A stretch of 64,000 nucleotides of DNA from Chryseobacterium ureilyticum (GCF_900156735.1 NZ_FTOL01000011.1:1-64000), one strand, 5' to 3'. Positions 26,585 through 35,914 are shown, numbered from the stretch's first letter. The notes: generated by a model not told the origin, from the letters alone. Translations and numbers: made by a program.

Positions 26585-27559
26585 ATGAATACAATAAATA
26601 TTGATTTACACTGCGATCTATTATACTATTTATTAAGATCGAATTCAACCATTGATGATAAAGAATTAGGCAGCTCTTTACCTTATTTACAAGAAGGAAA
26701 TGTAAAGCTGCAGGTAATGGCTATTTACTCGGGAACGGGGGCAAACAGTACTGTTCACGGTTTGGAACAGAGTAAATTGTTTTCAGATCTGATAAAAAAC
26801 GAAAATTTCTTCCTATTTAATCCTGAAAACTATAAATCTTCTGAGAATGAAAACCGGGTTGGAGTCATTGCTTCCATAGAAAATGCTTCTTCTTTCTGTG
26901 ACGAAAATGAAACTCTGGATTCTGGATTTAAAAAGCTGGAAACCATTATAGAAAATACCCGCAAAGTTTTTTATATTGGAATTACCCATCATTTGGAAAA
27001 CCGTTTCGGAGGCGGGAATAATGCTACAGCAGGACTAAAGGATGATGGAAAAGTGCTGATTGATTATATCGCGGATAAAAAAATAGCAATTGACCTGGCA
27101 CATACAAGTGATCAATTGGCGCATGATATTTTCAATTATGTGGATCAGAGAAACTATTCTATTCCTATTTTGGCAAGTCATTCCAACTTCAGGTCTGTCT
27201 ATAAAAACAATAGAAATCTTCCTGATGAGCTGGCAAAAGAAGTCATCCACAGAAAAGGCTTAATCGGACTAAATTTCATCAAAGACTATGTTGATCTTGA
27301 AGATCCTAAAAGATTGTATGAACATATTCAATATGGCTTGGATCTTGGAGGTGAAGACAGCCTTGCTTACGGCGCAGATTATTTCTATTGGAAAGATCAT
27401 CCGGACATTTCCCGTCATCCTTTCTTCTTTGAAGAGCATTCAAATGCATCAGTTTATCCTGCCATTAATCAGGAAATTGGGACAAGATTTTCTTCTGAAT
27501 TGACGGAAAAGATCAGCCATGAAAATGCTTTAAGATTTATTGAAAATATTTATAAATAA
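26585..27559 (+). CDS. Membrane dipeptidase (M19, renal dipeptidase family)
   Basis: 324 residues from the ATG at 26585; the frame extends back into the previous gene, but only this start gives the family N-terminus. Metal ligands of M19 are visible: His9 and Asp11 (DLHCDLL), Glu in SIENASS, His in DLAHTS, His in LASHSNFR, and the Asp of YGADYF. M19 enzymes hydrolyse dipeptides, including D-amino-acid-containing ones. No signal peptide is visible, so a cytosolic location is likely. Its position after a peptidase suggests a shared role in peptide use. Confidence 0.85.
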   Translation: MNTINIDLHCDLLYYLLRSNSTIDDKELGSSLPYLQEGNVKLQVMAIYSGTGANSTVHGLEQSKLFSDLIKNENFFLFNPENYKSSENENRVGVIASIENASSFCDENETLDSGFKKLETIIENTRKVFYIGITHHLENRFGGGNNATAGLKDDGKVLIDYIADKKIAIDLAHTSDQLAHDIFNYVDQRNYSIPILASHSNFRSVYKNNRNLPDELAKEVIHRKGLIGLNFIKDYVDLEDPKRLYEHIQYGLDLGGEDSLAYGADYFYWKDHPDISRHPFFFEEHSNASVYPAINQEIGTRFSSELTEKISHENALRFIENIYK

Positions 27560-27571
27560 CTTATTTAACTC

Positions 27572-27616
27572 TTTATTTAACGCAAAGTTTTATTATGAAT
27601 CTTTGCGTTAAATAAA
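27572..27616. terminator. Perfect 16-bp inverted repeat, probable bidirectional terminator
   Basis: TTTATTTAACGCAAAG (27572-27587) is the exact reverse complement of 27601-27616, with a 13-base loop. There is no classic T tract right after the stem, but the stem ends are AT-rich. It lies just after the dipeptidase. Confidence 0.55.
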
Positions 27617-27699
27617 TGCATGTAAGTTTTTGTTTGTTAGATTTTTACTTGGTTTTTATTGAAGCTTTTTTTATGCCCAAAATATTACAGGAATCCTAA

Positions 27700-29244
27700 T
27701 CAACCTTTCCTTTTATACTTTACCTTCTTTTTGATAATTTCAATCACATCCACGTTCCTCACTTTAGACTGAATCCAACCATGAATATCTATGTAAAATA
27801 AAGACCTTCTGTAATATTCGTTGTGAGAAAATTCCTCTAACTTTTTATCAAATGCTTCAAATGCTTTCTGTCTTTGATCCAAAACTTGGTTATTCAGGTT
27901 CTTAAAAAATTGAATACTTTCAAAGTGAAAATCTTCCGGTTTTTTCATCTTTTTGGCAAATTTCAGTGTAGAAGCAATGAATTCGTCATAATCCTCATCA
28001 TTCCCAGACTCATATTTTGACATTAAAATAAGAATTCGGGTATGGAATAAAAGATCTTCCTGCACATTTCCTTTAGATTCAATCACTCTCATTGAGTATT
28101 CAATGGCTTTTTTGTACATTTTACTTCCAAAAAACATGGCCGCCATTTTAAGGTAAAGGATCATAAAATGGTGTTCGTCAATTCGTTCCCTGAGCTTTTC
28201 CATTTTTAATTCAATCTCAGGAATAAGTTTTGTTCCGGTAAAAAACTCACCCTTCACAAAGTGAATATTCATCAGTGTATTGTAATGGGTAAGGAAGATA
28301 AGTGACTGTAAATTTTCATTCTGAGCGAAGTTTTCAGCATTTACCATCTTATTAAAATCTGCAAAATGTTCTTCCAGAATATCAATATTTCCATACAGGA
28401 AAAGAATTTTCAGTAAATAAGTGTTTCCTTTAATATACCAAACCGGATGGCTGTAAATCATCTCTGGGCTTTTATGAAAGAGATCAACCCATTGATAGGC
28501 GTATTTTAAAGTATATTTATAATCCTGTAACAACTGATTTTTCCAGACATGTGCTTTGAAATACCAAAGTTTCTCCGTGAAATTCAATTTATCAAAACTG
28601 ATATTTTTAATCTGTGCATTGAAAACTTCCATAACTTCCTCACGGGCAGTATTATTTTTCACATAGCCATGCGTAAGCATTTCACTGTATAATTTCAATG
28701 AAAGATTGGAAAGTTTGGTAGTATATCGGTTCTGTTTACTTAACTCCTGAGATTGTCTGATCAGTTCTTCAGCACGTCCTTCAATACTTCGGGTAATGAA
28801 TTGTGATTCAATGACTTTTTCAAGATCTATAACCTCGGAAGCAATACTTTTCTCATCAAGTTCTAAAGCAGTTTGTTTCGTCTTATCTAAAATTTTTAAT
28901 GCCTGTTTATAAAGCCCTTTCTGATATAAAATATTGGCAAAATCCAACTGTTCCCTAAGCTGTATACGATAGTTCTGATGACTTGGGTTCATGCGGAGAC
29001 TTACAAGAATTTGCTTGTAAAGATGAGCTTTTAGGTTTGAAAGCTGCTGTTTTGTAGAGATTTTCTTCTCAATAATTATGCTTTCATCATATTCCTTCAT
29101 CTTATCCATTTCGGAAAAGAGGAGTAAAAATTTTGCATCTACATTAATTCCGAGACGGTTTACATACAATTTAAACTGTCTTTTTTCAGAGGTGGTCAAT
29201 GACTTTACCAATACAAACAAAAAATCTTTCTGCAATTCTGCCAT
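27700..29244 (-). CDS. Hypothetical helical (TPR-like) protein
   Basis: 514 residues, no signal peptide, almost entirely alpha-helical. Helix-turn-helix pairs such as LYQKGLYKQALKILDKTKQ and MFFGSKMYKKAIEYSMRV resemble TPR motifs. It is rich in Lys, Leu and aromatic residues. I believe relatives are widespread in Flavobacteriia but know of no function. A single gene, divergent from leuA. Confidence 0.6.
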   Translation of the reverse strand: MAELQKDFLFVLVKSLTTSEKRQFKLYVNRLGINVDAKFLLLFSEMDKMKEYDESIIIEKKISTKQQLSNLKAHLYKQILVSLRMNPSHQNYRIQLREQLDFANILYQKGLYKQALKILDKTKQTALELDEKSIASEVIDLEKVIESQFITRSIEGRAEELIRQSQELSKQNRYTTKLSNLSLKLYSEMLTHGYVKNNTAREEVMEVFNAQIKNISFDKLNFTEKLWYFKAHVWKNQLLQDYKYTLKYAYQWVDLFHKSPEMIYSHPVWYIKGNTYLLKILFLYGNIDILEEHFADFNKMVNAENFAQNENLQSLIFLTHYNTLMNIHFVKGEFFTGTKLIPEIELKMEKLRERIDEHHFMILYLKMAAMFFGSKMYKKAIEYSMRVIESKGNVQEDLLFHTRILILMSKYESGNDEDYDEFIASTLKFAKKMKKPEDFHFESIQFFKNLNNQVLDQRQKAFEAFDKKLEEFSHNEYYRRSLFYIDIHGWIQSKVRNVDVIEIIKKKVKYKRKG

Positions 29245-29356
29245 TGTAAATTTTAAGGATTTAAATAATTAAATATCAGGATGATAAAACTATTTTTTCA
29301 ACTATTGAATATTGTAATTTTCAGGAAAAATAAAAATCAAAAAATATTGCAAGCTG

Positions 29357-29364
29357 TAGTTTTG
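29357..29364 (+). promoter_or_regulatory. -7 box of the leu operon promoter
   Basis: TAGTTTTG matches TAnnTTTG and lies about 30 bp before the leuA ATG. The leader is too short for a leader-peptide attenuator or T-box. Confidence 0.55.
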
Positions 29365-29392
29365 GGTCAAAATTAAGTAAAAAACTTCATTT

Positions 29393-30556
29393 ATGAATTC
29401 CGAAAAAATTGAAATTTTTGATACCACACTACGAGATGGAGAACAGGTTCCCGGATGCAAACTAAACACGGAACAAAAACTGATTATAGCTGAAAAGCTT
29501 GATGAACTGGGAGTTGATATCATTGAAGCAGGTTTTCCGATTTCCAGCCCTGGAGATTTTGAATCTGTTTCTGAAATTTCAAAACTCGTAAGAAATGCAA
29601 AGGTCTGCGGACTCACAAGAGCCAATAAAAAAGATATTGATGCTGCAGCTGAAGCTTTAAGATATGCCAAGAGACCAAGAATACATACCGGAATCGGAAC
29701 TTCTGATTCTCATATCAAATATAAATTCAACTCAACAAGGGAAAATATCATTGAACGCGCAGCAGAAGCTGTAAGATATGCAAAGAGTTATGTAGAAGAC
29801 GTTGAATTCTATGCAGAAGATGCGGGAAGGACAGATAATGAGTATCTGGCTAGGGTTTGTGAAGCTGTCATCAAAGCCGGAGCAACTGTTCTAAATATTC
29901 CTGATACTACAGGATATTGCCTTCCTGAAGAGTACGGACAGAAGATAAAATATCTGAGAGAGAATGTAAAAGGCATTGAAAAAGCAGTTTTATCATGCCA
30001 TTGTCATAATGATTTGGGATTAGCAACTGCAAATTCAATTTCGGGAGCCATCAACGGGGCACGCCAGATTGAATGTACAATCAATGGATTAGGCGAAAGA
30101 GCAGGAAATACTGCTTTAGAAGAAGTTGTAATGATCTTAAAACAACATAAAGACTTAAATCTGTATACCGATGTGAACTCAAGAATGCTGAATGAAATGA
30201 GTGCAATGGTTTCTGATCTGATGGGAATGTCTGTACAGCCGAATAAAGCTATTGTAGGAGCTAATGCATTTGCGCACAGCTCAGGAATTCATCAGGATGG
30301 AGTGATCAAAAACAGGGAAACTTATGAGATTATTGATCCGGCTGAAGTGGGAGTGAATGAATCATCTATCATTCTTACTGCAAGAAGCGGACGTTCTGCA
30401 CTTGCCTATAGATTTAAACATATCGGTTTTGATGTTACGAAGAATGAACTGGATTATTTGTATCAGGAATTTCTAAAAATAGCAGACCTGAAGAAAGAAG
30501 TAGGAAACGATGATTTGGCTCTGATCATGGATGTTTGTAGCCGAAAAATAGGATAG
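29393..30556 (+). CDS. leuA: 2-isopropylmalate synthase
   Basis: 387 residues. It condenses acetyl-CoA with 2-oxoisovalerate, the first step of leucine synthesis. Visible motifs: DTTLRDGEQVPG (residues 7-18), metal-binding CHCHNDLGLA, and the NGLGERAGN signature. E. coli LeuA has about 520 residues; the C-terminal allosteric LeuA dimer domain that binds leucine is missing here. The context (leuC, leuD, leuB directly downstream) fixes the assignment against homocitrate synthase. First gene of the operon. Confidence 0.93.
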   Translation: MNSEKIEIFDTTLRDGEQVPGCKLNTEQKLIIAEKLDELGVDIIEAGFPISSPGDFESVSEISKLVRNAKVCGLTRANKKDIDAAAEALRYAKRPRIHTGIGTSDSHIKYKFNSTRENIIERAAEAVRYAKSYVEDVEFYAEDAGRTDNEYLARVCEAVIKAGATVLNIPDTTGYCLPEEYGQKIKYLRENVKGIEKAVLSCHCHNDLGLATANSISGAINGARQIECTINGLGERAGNTALEEVVMILKQHKDLNLYTDVNSRMLNEMSAMVSDLMGMSVQPNKAIVGANAFAHSSGIHQDGVIKNRETYEIIDPAEVGVNESSIILTARSGRSALAYRFKHIGFDVTKNELDYLYQEFLKIADLKKEVGNDDLALIMDVCSRKIG

Positions 30557-30585
30557 AGTTTGATATAATTCAAGTAAAAGTAAAA

Positions 30586-31974
30586 ATGAACAACGATAAA
30601 AAAACACTTTTTGATAAAGTTTGGGACGCTCATGTTGTAGACACTGTTCCGGACGGACCACAAATCGTATATATTGATAAACACCTGATTCACGAAGTTA
30701 CCAGTCCACAGGCTTTTGCAGAGCTTGAGTCCAGAAATCTTGAAATATTCAGACCGGAACAGATTGTAGCAACAGCAGATCACAATGTGCCCACACTTCA
30801 TCAGGAAAAACCTATCCGTGATGAATTATCAAGAAATCAGGTTCAGCAATTAACGGAGAACTGCCAGAAAAATAATATAGAATTATTCGGATTGGGACAT
30901 CAGTACCAGGGAATCGTTCATATTATTGCTCCGGAATTGGGGATTACACAGCCGGGAATGAGTATTGTTTGTGGTGATAGCCATACTTCAACACATGGTG
31001 CTTTTGGAGCCATCGCTTTTGGAATTGGAACCAGTCAGGTTGCTCAGGTATTTGCCAGCCAGTGTTTGTTGCTTAACAAGCCAAAGTCTATGAGAATTAC
31101 CGTGAATGGTAAGCTTAATGAAAATGTTCAGCCTAAAGATGTGATTCTGTATATCATTTCAAAGATCGGAACAGATGGCGGAACAGGATATTTCTGTGAA
31201 TATGCCGGAAATGTTTTCGAAGAAATGTCGATGGAAGGAAGAATGACCGTTTGTAATATGAGCATTGAAATGGGTGCAAGAGGAGGAATGATTGCTCCTG
31301 ACGATACCACTTTTGAATATGTTCAGGGAAGAAAGTTTGCTCCAAAAGGTGAAGAATGGGATGAAAAAGTTGCTTACTGGAACACTTTGAAAACTGATGG
31401 AGGAGCTGTTTTTGATAAAGAATTAAGCTTTGATGCATCAGATATCTATCCAATGATTACTTACGGAACTAATCCTGGTATGGGGATATCAATTCATGAA
31501 ACAATTCCTGCGCCACAAAATGAATCGGAAGCAAAAGCATTAAAGTATATGGGGTTGGAAGCGGGACAGACACCATCCAGCATTAAGGTAAACTACGTGT
31601 TTATAGGAAGCTGTACCAATGCAAGAATTGAAGACTTCCGTTCTGCGGCTCAGTATATTAAAGGGAAAAGTAAATCAGAAGCTGTAAAAGCATTGATAGT
31701 TCCCGGTTCTCAGCAGGTGGTAAAGCAGATCTATGAAGAAGGTTTGGATAAAATATTCAATGATGCAGGGTTTCAGATCCGTCAGCCCGGATGTTCAGCT
31801 TGTCTGGCGATGAATGATGATAAGATCCCTGAAGGAGAATATTGTGTTTCTACTTCCAACAGAAACTTTGAAGGAAGACAGGGGCAGGGAGCGAGAACAA
31901 TTCTGGCAAGTCCGCTTACAGCAGCAAAAGCCGCAATAGAAGGTAGAATTTCTGCTTTTGAAAGTTTAAATTAA
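30586..31974 (+). CDS. leuC: 3-isopropylmalate dehydratase large subunit
   Basis: 462 residues, an aconitase-family protein. Fe-S cluster ligands are visible in FIGSCTNARIEDF and PGCSACLAM; VCGDSHTSTHGAFG is the family signature. With LeuD it isomerises 2- to 3-isopropylmalate. Starts 29 bp after leuA and ends 9 bp before leuD. Confidence 0.97.
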   Translation: MNNDKKTLFDKVWDAHVVDTVPDGPQIVYIDKHLIHEVTSPQAFAELESRNLEIFRPEQIVATADHNVPTLHQEKPIRDELSRNQVQQLTENCQKNNIELFGLGHQYQGIVHIIAPELGITQPGMSIVCGDSHTSTHGAFGAIAFGIGTSQVAQVFASQCLLLNKPKSMRITVNGKLNENVQPKDVILYIISKIGTDGGTGYFCEYAGNVFEEMSMEGRMTVCNMSIEMGARGGMIAPDDTTFEYVQGRKFAPKGEEWDEKVAYWNTLKTDGGAVFDKELSFDASDIYPMITYGTNPGMGISIHETIPAPQNESEAKALKYMGLEAGQTPSSIKVNYVFIGSCTNARIEDFRSAAQYIKGKSKSEAVKALIVPGSQQVVKQIYEEGLDKIFNDAGFQIRQPGCSACLAMNDDKIPEGEYCVSTSNRNFEGRQGQGARTILASPLTAAKAAIEGRISAFESLN

Positions 31975-31983
31975 AAAGAATAC

Positions 31984-32592
31984 ATGCAAAAATTAGTTAT
32001 AATAAAATCCACCGCAGTTCCGTTGCCTGCAGAAAATATAGATACAGATCAGATTATTCCGGCAAGATTCCTGAAAAGTATAGACAGGAAAGGTTTTGGA
32101 GAAAATCTGTTCAGAGACTGGAGGTTTAATATTCATACCAATGAACCCAATCCTGATTTTGTCTTAAACAATCCAAAGTTCAATGGTGAAATTCTGGTGG
32201 CAGGGAATAATTTCGGGTGTGGAAGTAGCCGTGAACATGCAGCTTGGGCGTTGACAGATTATGGTTTTAAGGTAATTATATCCAGTTATTTCGCAGATAT
32301 TTTTAAAGGAAACGCTCTCAATAATGGACTTCTTCCAGTAAAAGTCTCTGAAGAATTTTTAAAGGAGATTTTGGAAGGAATCAACGAAAATCCGGATAAT
32401 GAAATTGCTATCGATGTAGAATTGCAGTCCATCAGTTTTAAAGATACTACAGAAACTTTCGAACTTGATTCTTATAAAAAAATATGCCTATTAAATGGCT
32501 ATGACGATATTGATTTTTTAATCAGCAAAAAACAGGCGATCACAAATTTTGAACTAAAAACACAAAAAACAAATGAGCAACAATTATTTTAA
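31984..32592 (+). CDS. leuD: 3-isopropylmalate dehydratase small subunit
   Basis: 202 residues with the swivel-domain pattern: DTDQIIPARFLK, then FGCGSSREHAAWAL, then ISSYFADIFKGNALNNGLLP. Partner of LeuC. Its 3' end overlaps the start of leuB by 20 bp, which implies translational coupling. Confidence 0.97.
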   Translation: MQKLVIIKSTAVPLPAENIDTDQIIPARFLKSIDRKGFGENLFRDWRFNIHTNEPNPDFVLNNPKFNGEILVAGNNFGCGSSREHAAWALTDYGFKVIISSYFADIFKGNALNNGLLPVKVSEEFLKEILEGINENPDNEIAIDVELQSISFKDTTETFELDSYKKICLLNGYDDIDFLISKKQAITNFELKTQKTNEQQLF

Positions 32593-33697
32593 AATCGCAG
32601 TACTTCCCGGAGACGGAATAGGTCCTGAAATCATCAGTGAAAGCATCAAAATATTAGATGTAATTGCGGAAGCATTCCAGTATAAATTTGAGTTTGATTA
32701 TGGATTGATTGGTGCTGAAGCTATTTTTAAAACAGGAAATCCTTTGCCAGATGAAACTTTAAAAATTTGTAAAGAATCTGATGCCGTGCTTTTCGGAGCG
32801 ATTGGTGATCCTGCTTTTGACAATAATCCGGAAGCAAAAGTACGTCCTGAACAAGGATTATTGAAACTTCGTAAAGAGTTAGGATTATTTGCGAATATCC
32901 GTCCGTTAAAGACATATGCCTCTCTGATTGAAAAGAGCCCATTGAAAAGAGAAATTGTTGAAGGAGCAGACATTCAGATCTTCAGAGAATTGGTAAGCGG
33001 TATTTATTTCGGTGAAAAATTTACTGATCCTGAGGGGGCTTACGCTTATGATATCTGTAAATATAGCAGAGAAGATATTCTTCCGATTGCTCACATGGCA
33101 TTCCAGGAAGCGCAGAAAAGAAGTAAAAAGCTGACATTAATTGATAAAGCGAATGTGCTGGATACTTCAAGGCTATGGAGGAAAATCTGTCAGGAAATTG
33201 CTTCTGAATATCCTGATGTACAATTGGATTATATGTTTGTAGATAATGCGGCAATGCAATTAATCCTTAATCCAAAACAGTTTGATGTTATTTTAACAGA
33301 GAATATGTTTGGTGATATTATTTCTGATGAAGCGAGTGTAATTGGTGGGTCCATCGGTTTGCTTCCATCTGCATCAGTAGGAGAGAGTAATGCTTTATTT
33401 GAGCCTATCCACGGTTCTTATCCACAGGCGAAAGGAAAAGGAATTGCCAATCCGATAGCTTCCATTTTAAGTGTGGCAATGATGCTGGATCATCTTCATC
33501 TTCATGCTGCCGCTAATAAACTGAGACAATCTGTAGAGCATGCTATTGAAAATAAATATGTTACAATAGACCTTAATAGTAAACAATATTATTCTACAAG
33601 CGAAGTGGGAAGCTTTATTGCGGATCACATTAAATATTCTGAAAAATCATATTATAATTTTGAAAATATAAAAATTGGTAAATCTACCATTGTATAA
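32573..33697 (+). CDS. leuB: 3-isopropylmalate dehydrogenase
   Basis: 374 residues. NAD-dependent oxidative decarboxylation of 3-isopropylmalate. Motifs: LPGDGIGPEI at the start, RPEQGLLKLRKELGLFANIRP for substrate binding, and the C-terminal EPIHGSYPQAKGKGIANP signature. Last gene of leuACDB; the start overlaps leuD. No ilv genes or transaminase are in the cluster. Confidence 0.96.
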   Translation: MSNNYFKIAVLPGDGIGPEIISESIKILDVIAEAFQYKFEFDYGLIGAEAIFKTGNPLPDETLKICKESDAVLFGAIGDPAFDNNPEAKVRPEQGLLKLRKELGLFANIRPLKTYASLIEKSPLKREIVEGADIQIFRELVSGIYFGEKFTDPEGAYAYDICKYSREDILPIAHMAFQEAQKRSKKLTLIDKANVLDTSRLWRKICQEIASEYPDVQLDYMFVDNAAMQLILNPKQFDVILTENMFGDIISDEASVIGGSIGLLPSASVGESNALFEPIHGSYPQAKGKGIANPIASILSVAMMLDHLHLHAAANKLRQSVEHAIENKYVTIDLNSKQYYSTSEVGSFIADHIKYSEKSYYNFENIKIGKSTIV

Positions 33698-33730
33698 TAA
33701 AAAAGTTCACTTAGATAGATAGTTAGAAGA

Positions 33731-33770
33731 AAGACTCTGTTTCATATGATACAGAGCCTTTCGACTTTTT
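33731..33770 (+). terminator. Terminator of the leu operon
   Basis: AAGACTCTGT pairs imperfectly with ACAGAGCCTT (core CTCTGT/ACAGAG), followed by TTTCGACTTTTT. Confidence 0.6.
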
Positions 33771-33812
33771 AAACGGTAATATTTCTTTATCATAATTTTA
33801 AATAGATACAAT

Positions 33813-33850
33813 TAAAAAGGTTCCGCCTCATGTAGAGACAGAACCTTTTG
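33813..33850. terminator. Second hairpin terminator, facing the minus-strand genes
   Basis: AAAAGGTTC (33815-33823) pairs with GAACCTTTT (33841-33849). It can serve the genes that end at 33897 on the minus strand. Confidence 0.65.
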
Positions 33851-33896
33851 TTTTTTATTCTAAACTGAAATTAAAATCAACCTTCATTGGTTTATC

Positions 33897-34082
33897 TTAG
33901 TCCTTTGTGTTATCCGTTTTTCCTGATTTGTTTTTAGAAGATTTTTGAATGTCTTCTTTGTCAATGTCAGGGGGATTAATCTTTTTCGATGAAGCAGGAA
34001 TATTCTGGAAATCCTGATTCTGCTTTTTAGTCTCTGCTGTATTGGCAGATTCTTTCTTTTTGCTGTTTCCTTTTGAGTCCAT
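33897..34082 (-). CDS. Small hydrophilic hypothetical protein
   Basis: 61 residues from the ATG at 34082; the longer frame to 34112 would overlap the stop of the upstream gene. Composition is extreme: mostly Lys, Ser, Asn, Asp and Gln with no hydrophobic core (MDSKGNSKKKESANTAE), so it is probably disordered. It follows the DUF4230 gene by 13 bp, in an operon-like arrangement. Function unknown. Confidence 0.5.
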   Translation of the reverse strand: MDSKGNSKKKESANTAETKKQNQDFQNIPASSKKINPPDIDKEDIQKSSKNKSGKTDNTKD

Positions 34083-34095
34083 TGCCTGAATTATT

Positions 34096-34701
34096 TTAGA
34101 GTCCAAGAACACCGATCTTTCCGGTCTTATCTTCTATAGTATAATTCAAAGCTTTTGCCAAAACGAAAATATTATCAAGGTTTTCCATTAATTGTTTGCG
34201 TCCTTCACTTCTCAATTGATTCTGATCAATAGATTTAACCGCAGTTTCCTTCGCTTTTGTGGTTACATTTTTTATGTCTCTTTCGGAAATTCTATTAAAA
34301 AATGAATCATCCAGCGATTGAATTTCCACACTTGGTGTAATTCTTATATCTGCATCAGGAAGTTCCGCGATGATCAGCTTTTTATTGATGGAATCTACTT
34401 CAAGCTTCATTTTATTAAGATCATAAGAAACCTGAGCATTGGTTTTTGTGTAGGTAATGATACTGTTGCTTGAAACTTCTTTTCCAAGAAATTCATAACC
34501 CATTTTGGTTTTCTGCATGGTAGAACTGTTCTGTTCTATCACCACCATCTTATTCATCTTGGAGATTTGGTTGGTCAGAATATAATAATCTGATTTCTCC
34601 GTTTTCTTTCCAAGGTTAAGACAGGATTTAAGACCAAAAAAGAGCAGTACCATCACTCCGGCACCGGCTGCAAATGATAAAATTGTTTTATAATTTCTCA
34701 A
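34096..34701 (-). CDS. DUF4230 domain protein, membrane-anchored
   Basis: 201 residues with one N-terminal hydrophobic anchor (ILSFAAGAGVMVLLFFGL, ~7-24). The remainder fits DUF4230: Lys/Ser-rich, VSYDLNKMKLEVDSINKKLIIAELPDADI, then a helical tail with QLRSEGRKQLMENLDNIFVLAKALNY. Found in many bacteria, function unknown. It is 3 bp downstream of the thioredoxin-like gene. Confidence 0.75.
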   Translation of the reverse strand: MRNYKTILSFAAGAGVMVLLFFGLKSCLNLGKKTEKSDYYILTNQISKMNKMVVIEQNSSTMQKTKMGYEFLGKEVSSNSIITYTKTNAQVSYDLNKMKLEVDSINKKLIIAELPDADIRITPSVEIQSLDDSFFNRISERDIKNVTTKAKETAVKSIDQNQLRSEGRKQLMENLDNIFVLAKALNYTIEDKTGKIGVLGL

Positions 34702-34704
34702 AAT

Positions 34705-35268
34705 CTATTTAAAAATATCTTTAATTACAGACGAATCATTCTTTTTCAGGATTTCAACCATATCTCTTTCGATATAACCGGTAGTAGGCATTTCTATAAT
34801 TCTTCCGGCTTCCTTGCCATATCTTTTCAGGATAATGGTAGGTACTTTCTGTACATTATATAGAGATTCATCCCCTGTTGGAGATTCTTTTTTACGGTTT
34901 ACCGCAATAATGGTGAGCTTACTTTCCGGAAAACCTACTTCTTCCAATATTTTCATTAATCTTGGAATATCTCTATGGCTGTCTTCACACCAGGTTCCCA
35001 TGAAAACTATGATATCATAAGATCCAAGTCTTTCTTTTTTCAGTTCACTGATTGCCTTTTGATCCAAAGCATATTCATCGTGTTCTTTTACATACCAATC
35101 TGCATAGGGAGCCTTTAAGAACTGCTCTTTCAGCTGATGTCCCAAAAGCATTTTGCCATCTTTTTCTGTATTTACTTCGCGGTTTACCACTACTTTTTGA
35201 GCGCTAAGCTGCTGGGTAGCTAAGAATAGACCTGAAACGGCAACAAGGTTTGTAATAAATTTTTTCAT
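34705..35268 (-). CDS. Thioredoxin-fold protein with CxxS active site
   Basis: 187 residues with signal peptide MKKFITNLVAVSGLFLATQQLSAQ. The thioredoxin fold is visible in IIVFMGTWCEDSHRDIPRLM and a cis-Pro loop (KVPTIIL). The active site is Cys94-Glu-Asp-Ser97 rather than CxxC, so it cannot cycle as a normal dithiol oxidoreductase; a monothiol or non-redox role is more likely. Periplasmic. Spaced 3 bp from both neighbours, so part of a tight four-gene operon with the MazG-like and DUF4230 genes. Confidence 0.8.
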   Translation of the reverse strand: MKKFITNLVAVSGLFLATQQLSAQKVVVNREVNTEKDGKMLLGHQLKEQFLKAPYADWYVKEHDEYALDQKAISELKKERLGSYDIIVFMGTWCEDSHRDIPRLMKILEEVGFPESKLTIIAVNRKKESPTGDESLYNVQKVPTIILKRYGKEAGRIIEMPTTGYIERDMVEILKKNDSSVIKDIFK

Positions 35269-35271
35269 ATT

Positions 35272-35739
35272 TTATTTCTCAATAATTGACTTTAGATCAG
35301 CAGGAGAGTAGTATTTGTTTTTTAATACTTTATGATCTGCCTTTCTGTAAACGTTGAACTTTTCACCAGACTTTTCATAAAAAGATTCTACTTCCTTTTC
35401 TTTATAGAATTCAACGGTTTCATTAGCCTGCTCTTCATTGTCACATGCTTTAGACATATTAGAACGCTGAACTTCGTTGAATAGTTCTACAAATTTATTG
35501 CCAAGACCGAATTCCAGAACAGCACCACTCAAAACATATTGTAAATCACAAAGAGCATCAGCAATTTCTACGATATTGTTATCGGCAATTGCCTGCTTAA
35601 GTTCGTTTAATTCTTCCTGCAAAAGTTCAACTCTAAGGTTACATCTTTCAGGAGAAGGAATTTGTGGGGTGTCTAGAATAGGGGCTTTGAAAGTAGTATG
35701 GAATTCTGCTACTTGGTTCAAACTATCAATTTTATCCAT
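35272..35739 (-). CDS. MazG-like nucleoside triphosphate pyrophosphohydrolase
   Basis: 155 residues, all-alpha. The NTP-pyrophosphohydrolase metal motif is present: LLQEELNELKQAI (ExxE) followed by EIADALCDLQYVL (ExxD-type). Such enzymes remove pyrophosphate from (often non-canonical) NTPs. Probably the first gene of the operon running down to 33897. Cytosolic, unlike its partners. Confidence 0.8.
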   Translation of the reverse strand: MDKIDSLNQVAEFHTTFKAPILDTPQIPSPERCNLRVELLQEELNELKQAIADNNIVEIADALCDLQYVLSGAVLEFGLGNKFVELFNEVQRSNMSKACDNEEQANETVEFYKEKEVESFYEKSGEKFNVYRKADHKVLKNKYYSPADLKSIIEK

Positions 35740-35884
35740 GAATTTTTTTATTTATGACAAAGATAGAAAACGATTCGTTAATGGTGAAATGTCTGATGTA
35801 AATAAGCTTGATTATTTATAGGCAATTATTTGTACTAATCTTTGATTAAAAATACAATTTATAAGCTTTAAACTAAAACTATAA

Positions 35885-35914
35885 AAAAGCCACAACTCTA
35901 AAGTTGTAGCTTTG
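35885..35914 (-). terminator. Terminator after the TNT-like gene pair
   Basis: AAAGCCACAACT pairs with AGTTGTAGCTTT with one mismatch and a four-base loop. A-rich flank on the left gives the U tract for minus-strand transcripts. Confidence 0.7.

Noticed and set aside
29245..29392. Possible leader-peptide attenuator or T-box before the leu operon
   Set aside because: No Leu-rich short ORF, no T-box core and no terminator-antiterminator pair are visible in the short gap.
29302..29670. 122-codon minus-strand frame at the start of leuA
   Set aside because: Antisense to a conserved part of leuA; its Ser/Phe-rich product looks like a shadow translation.
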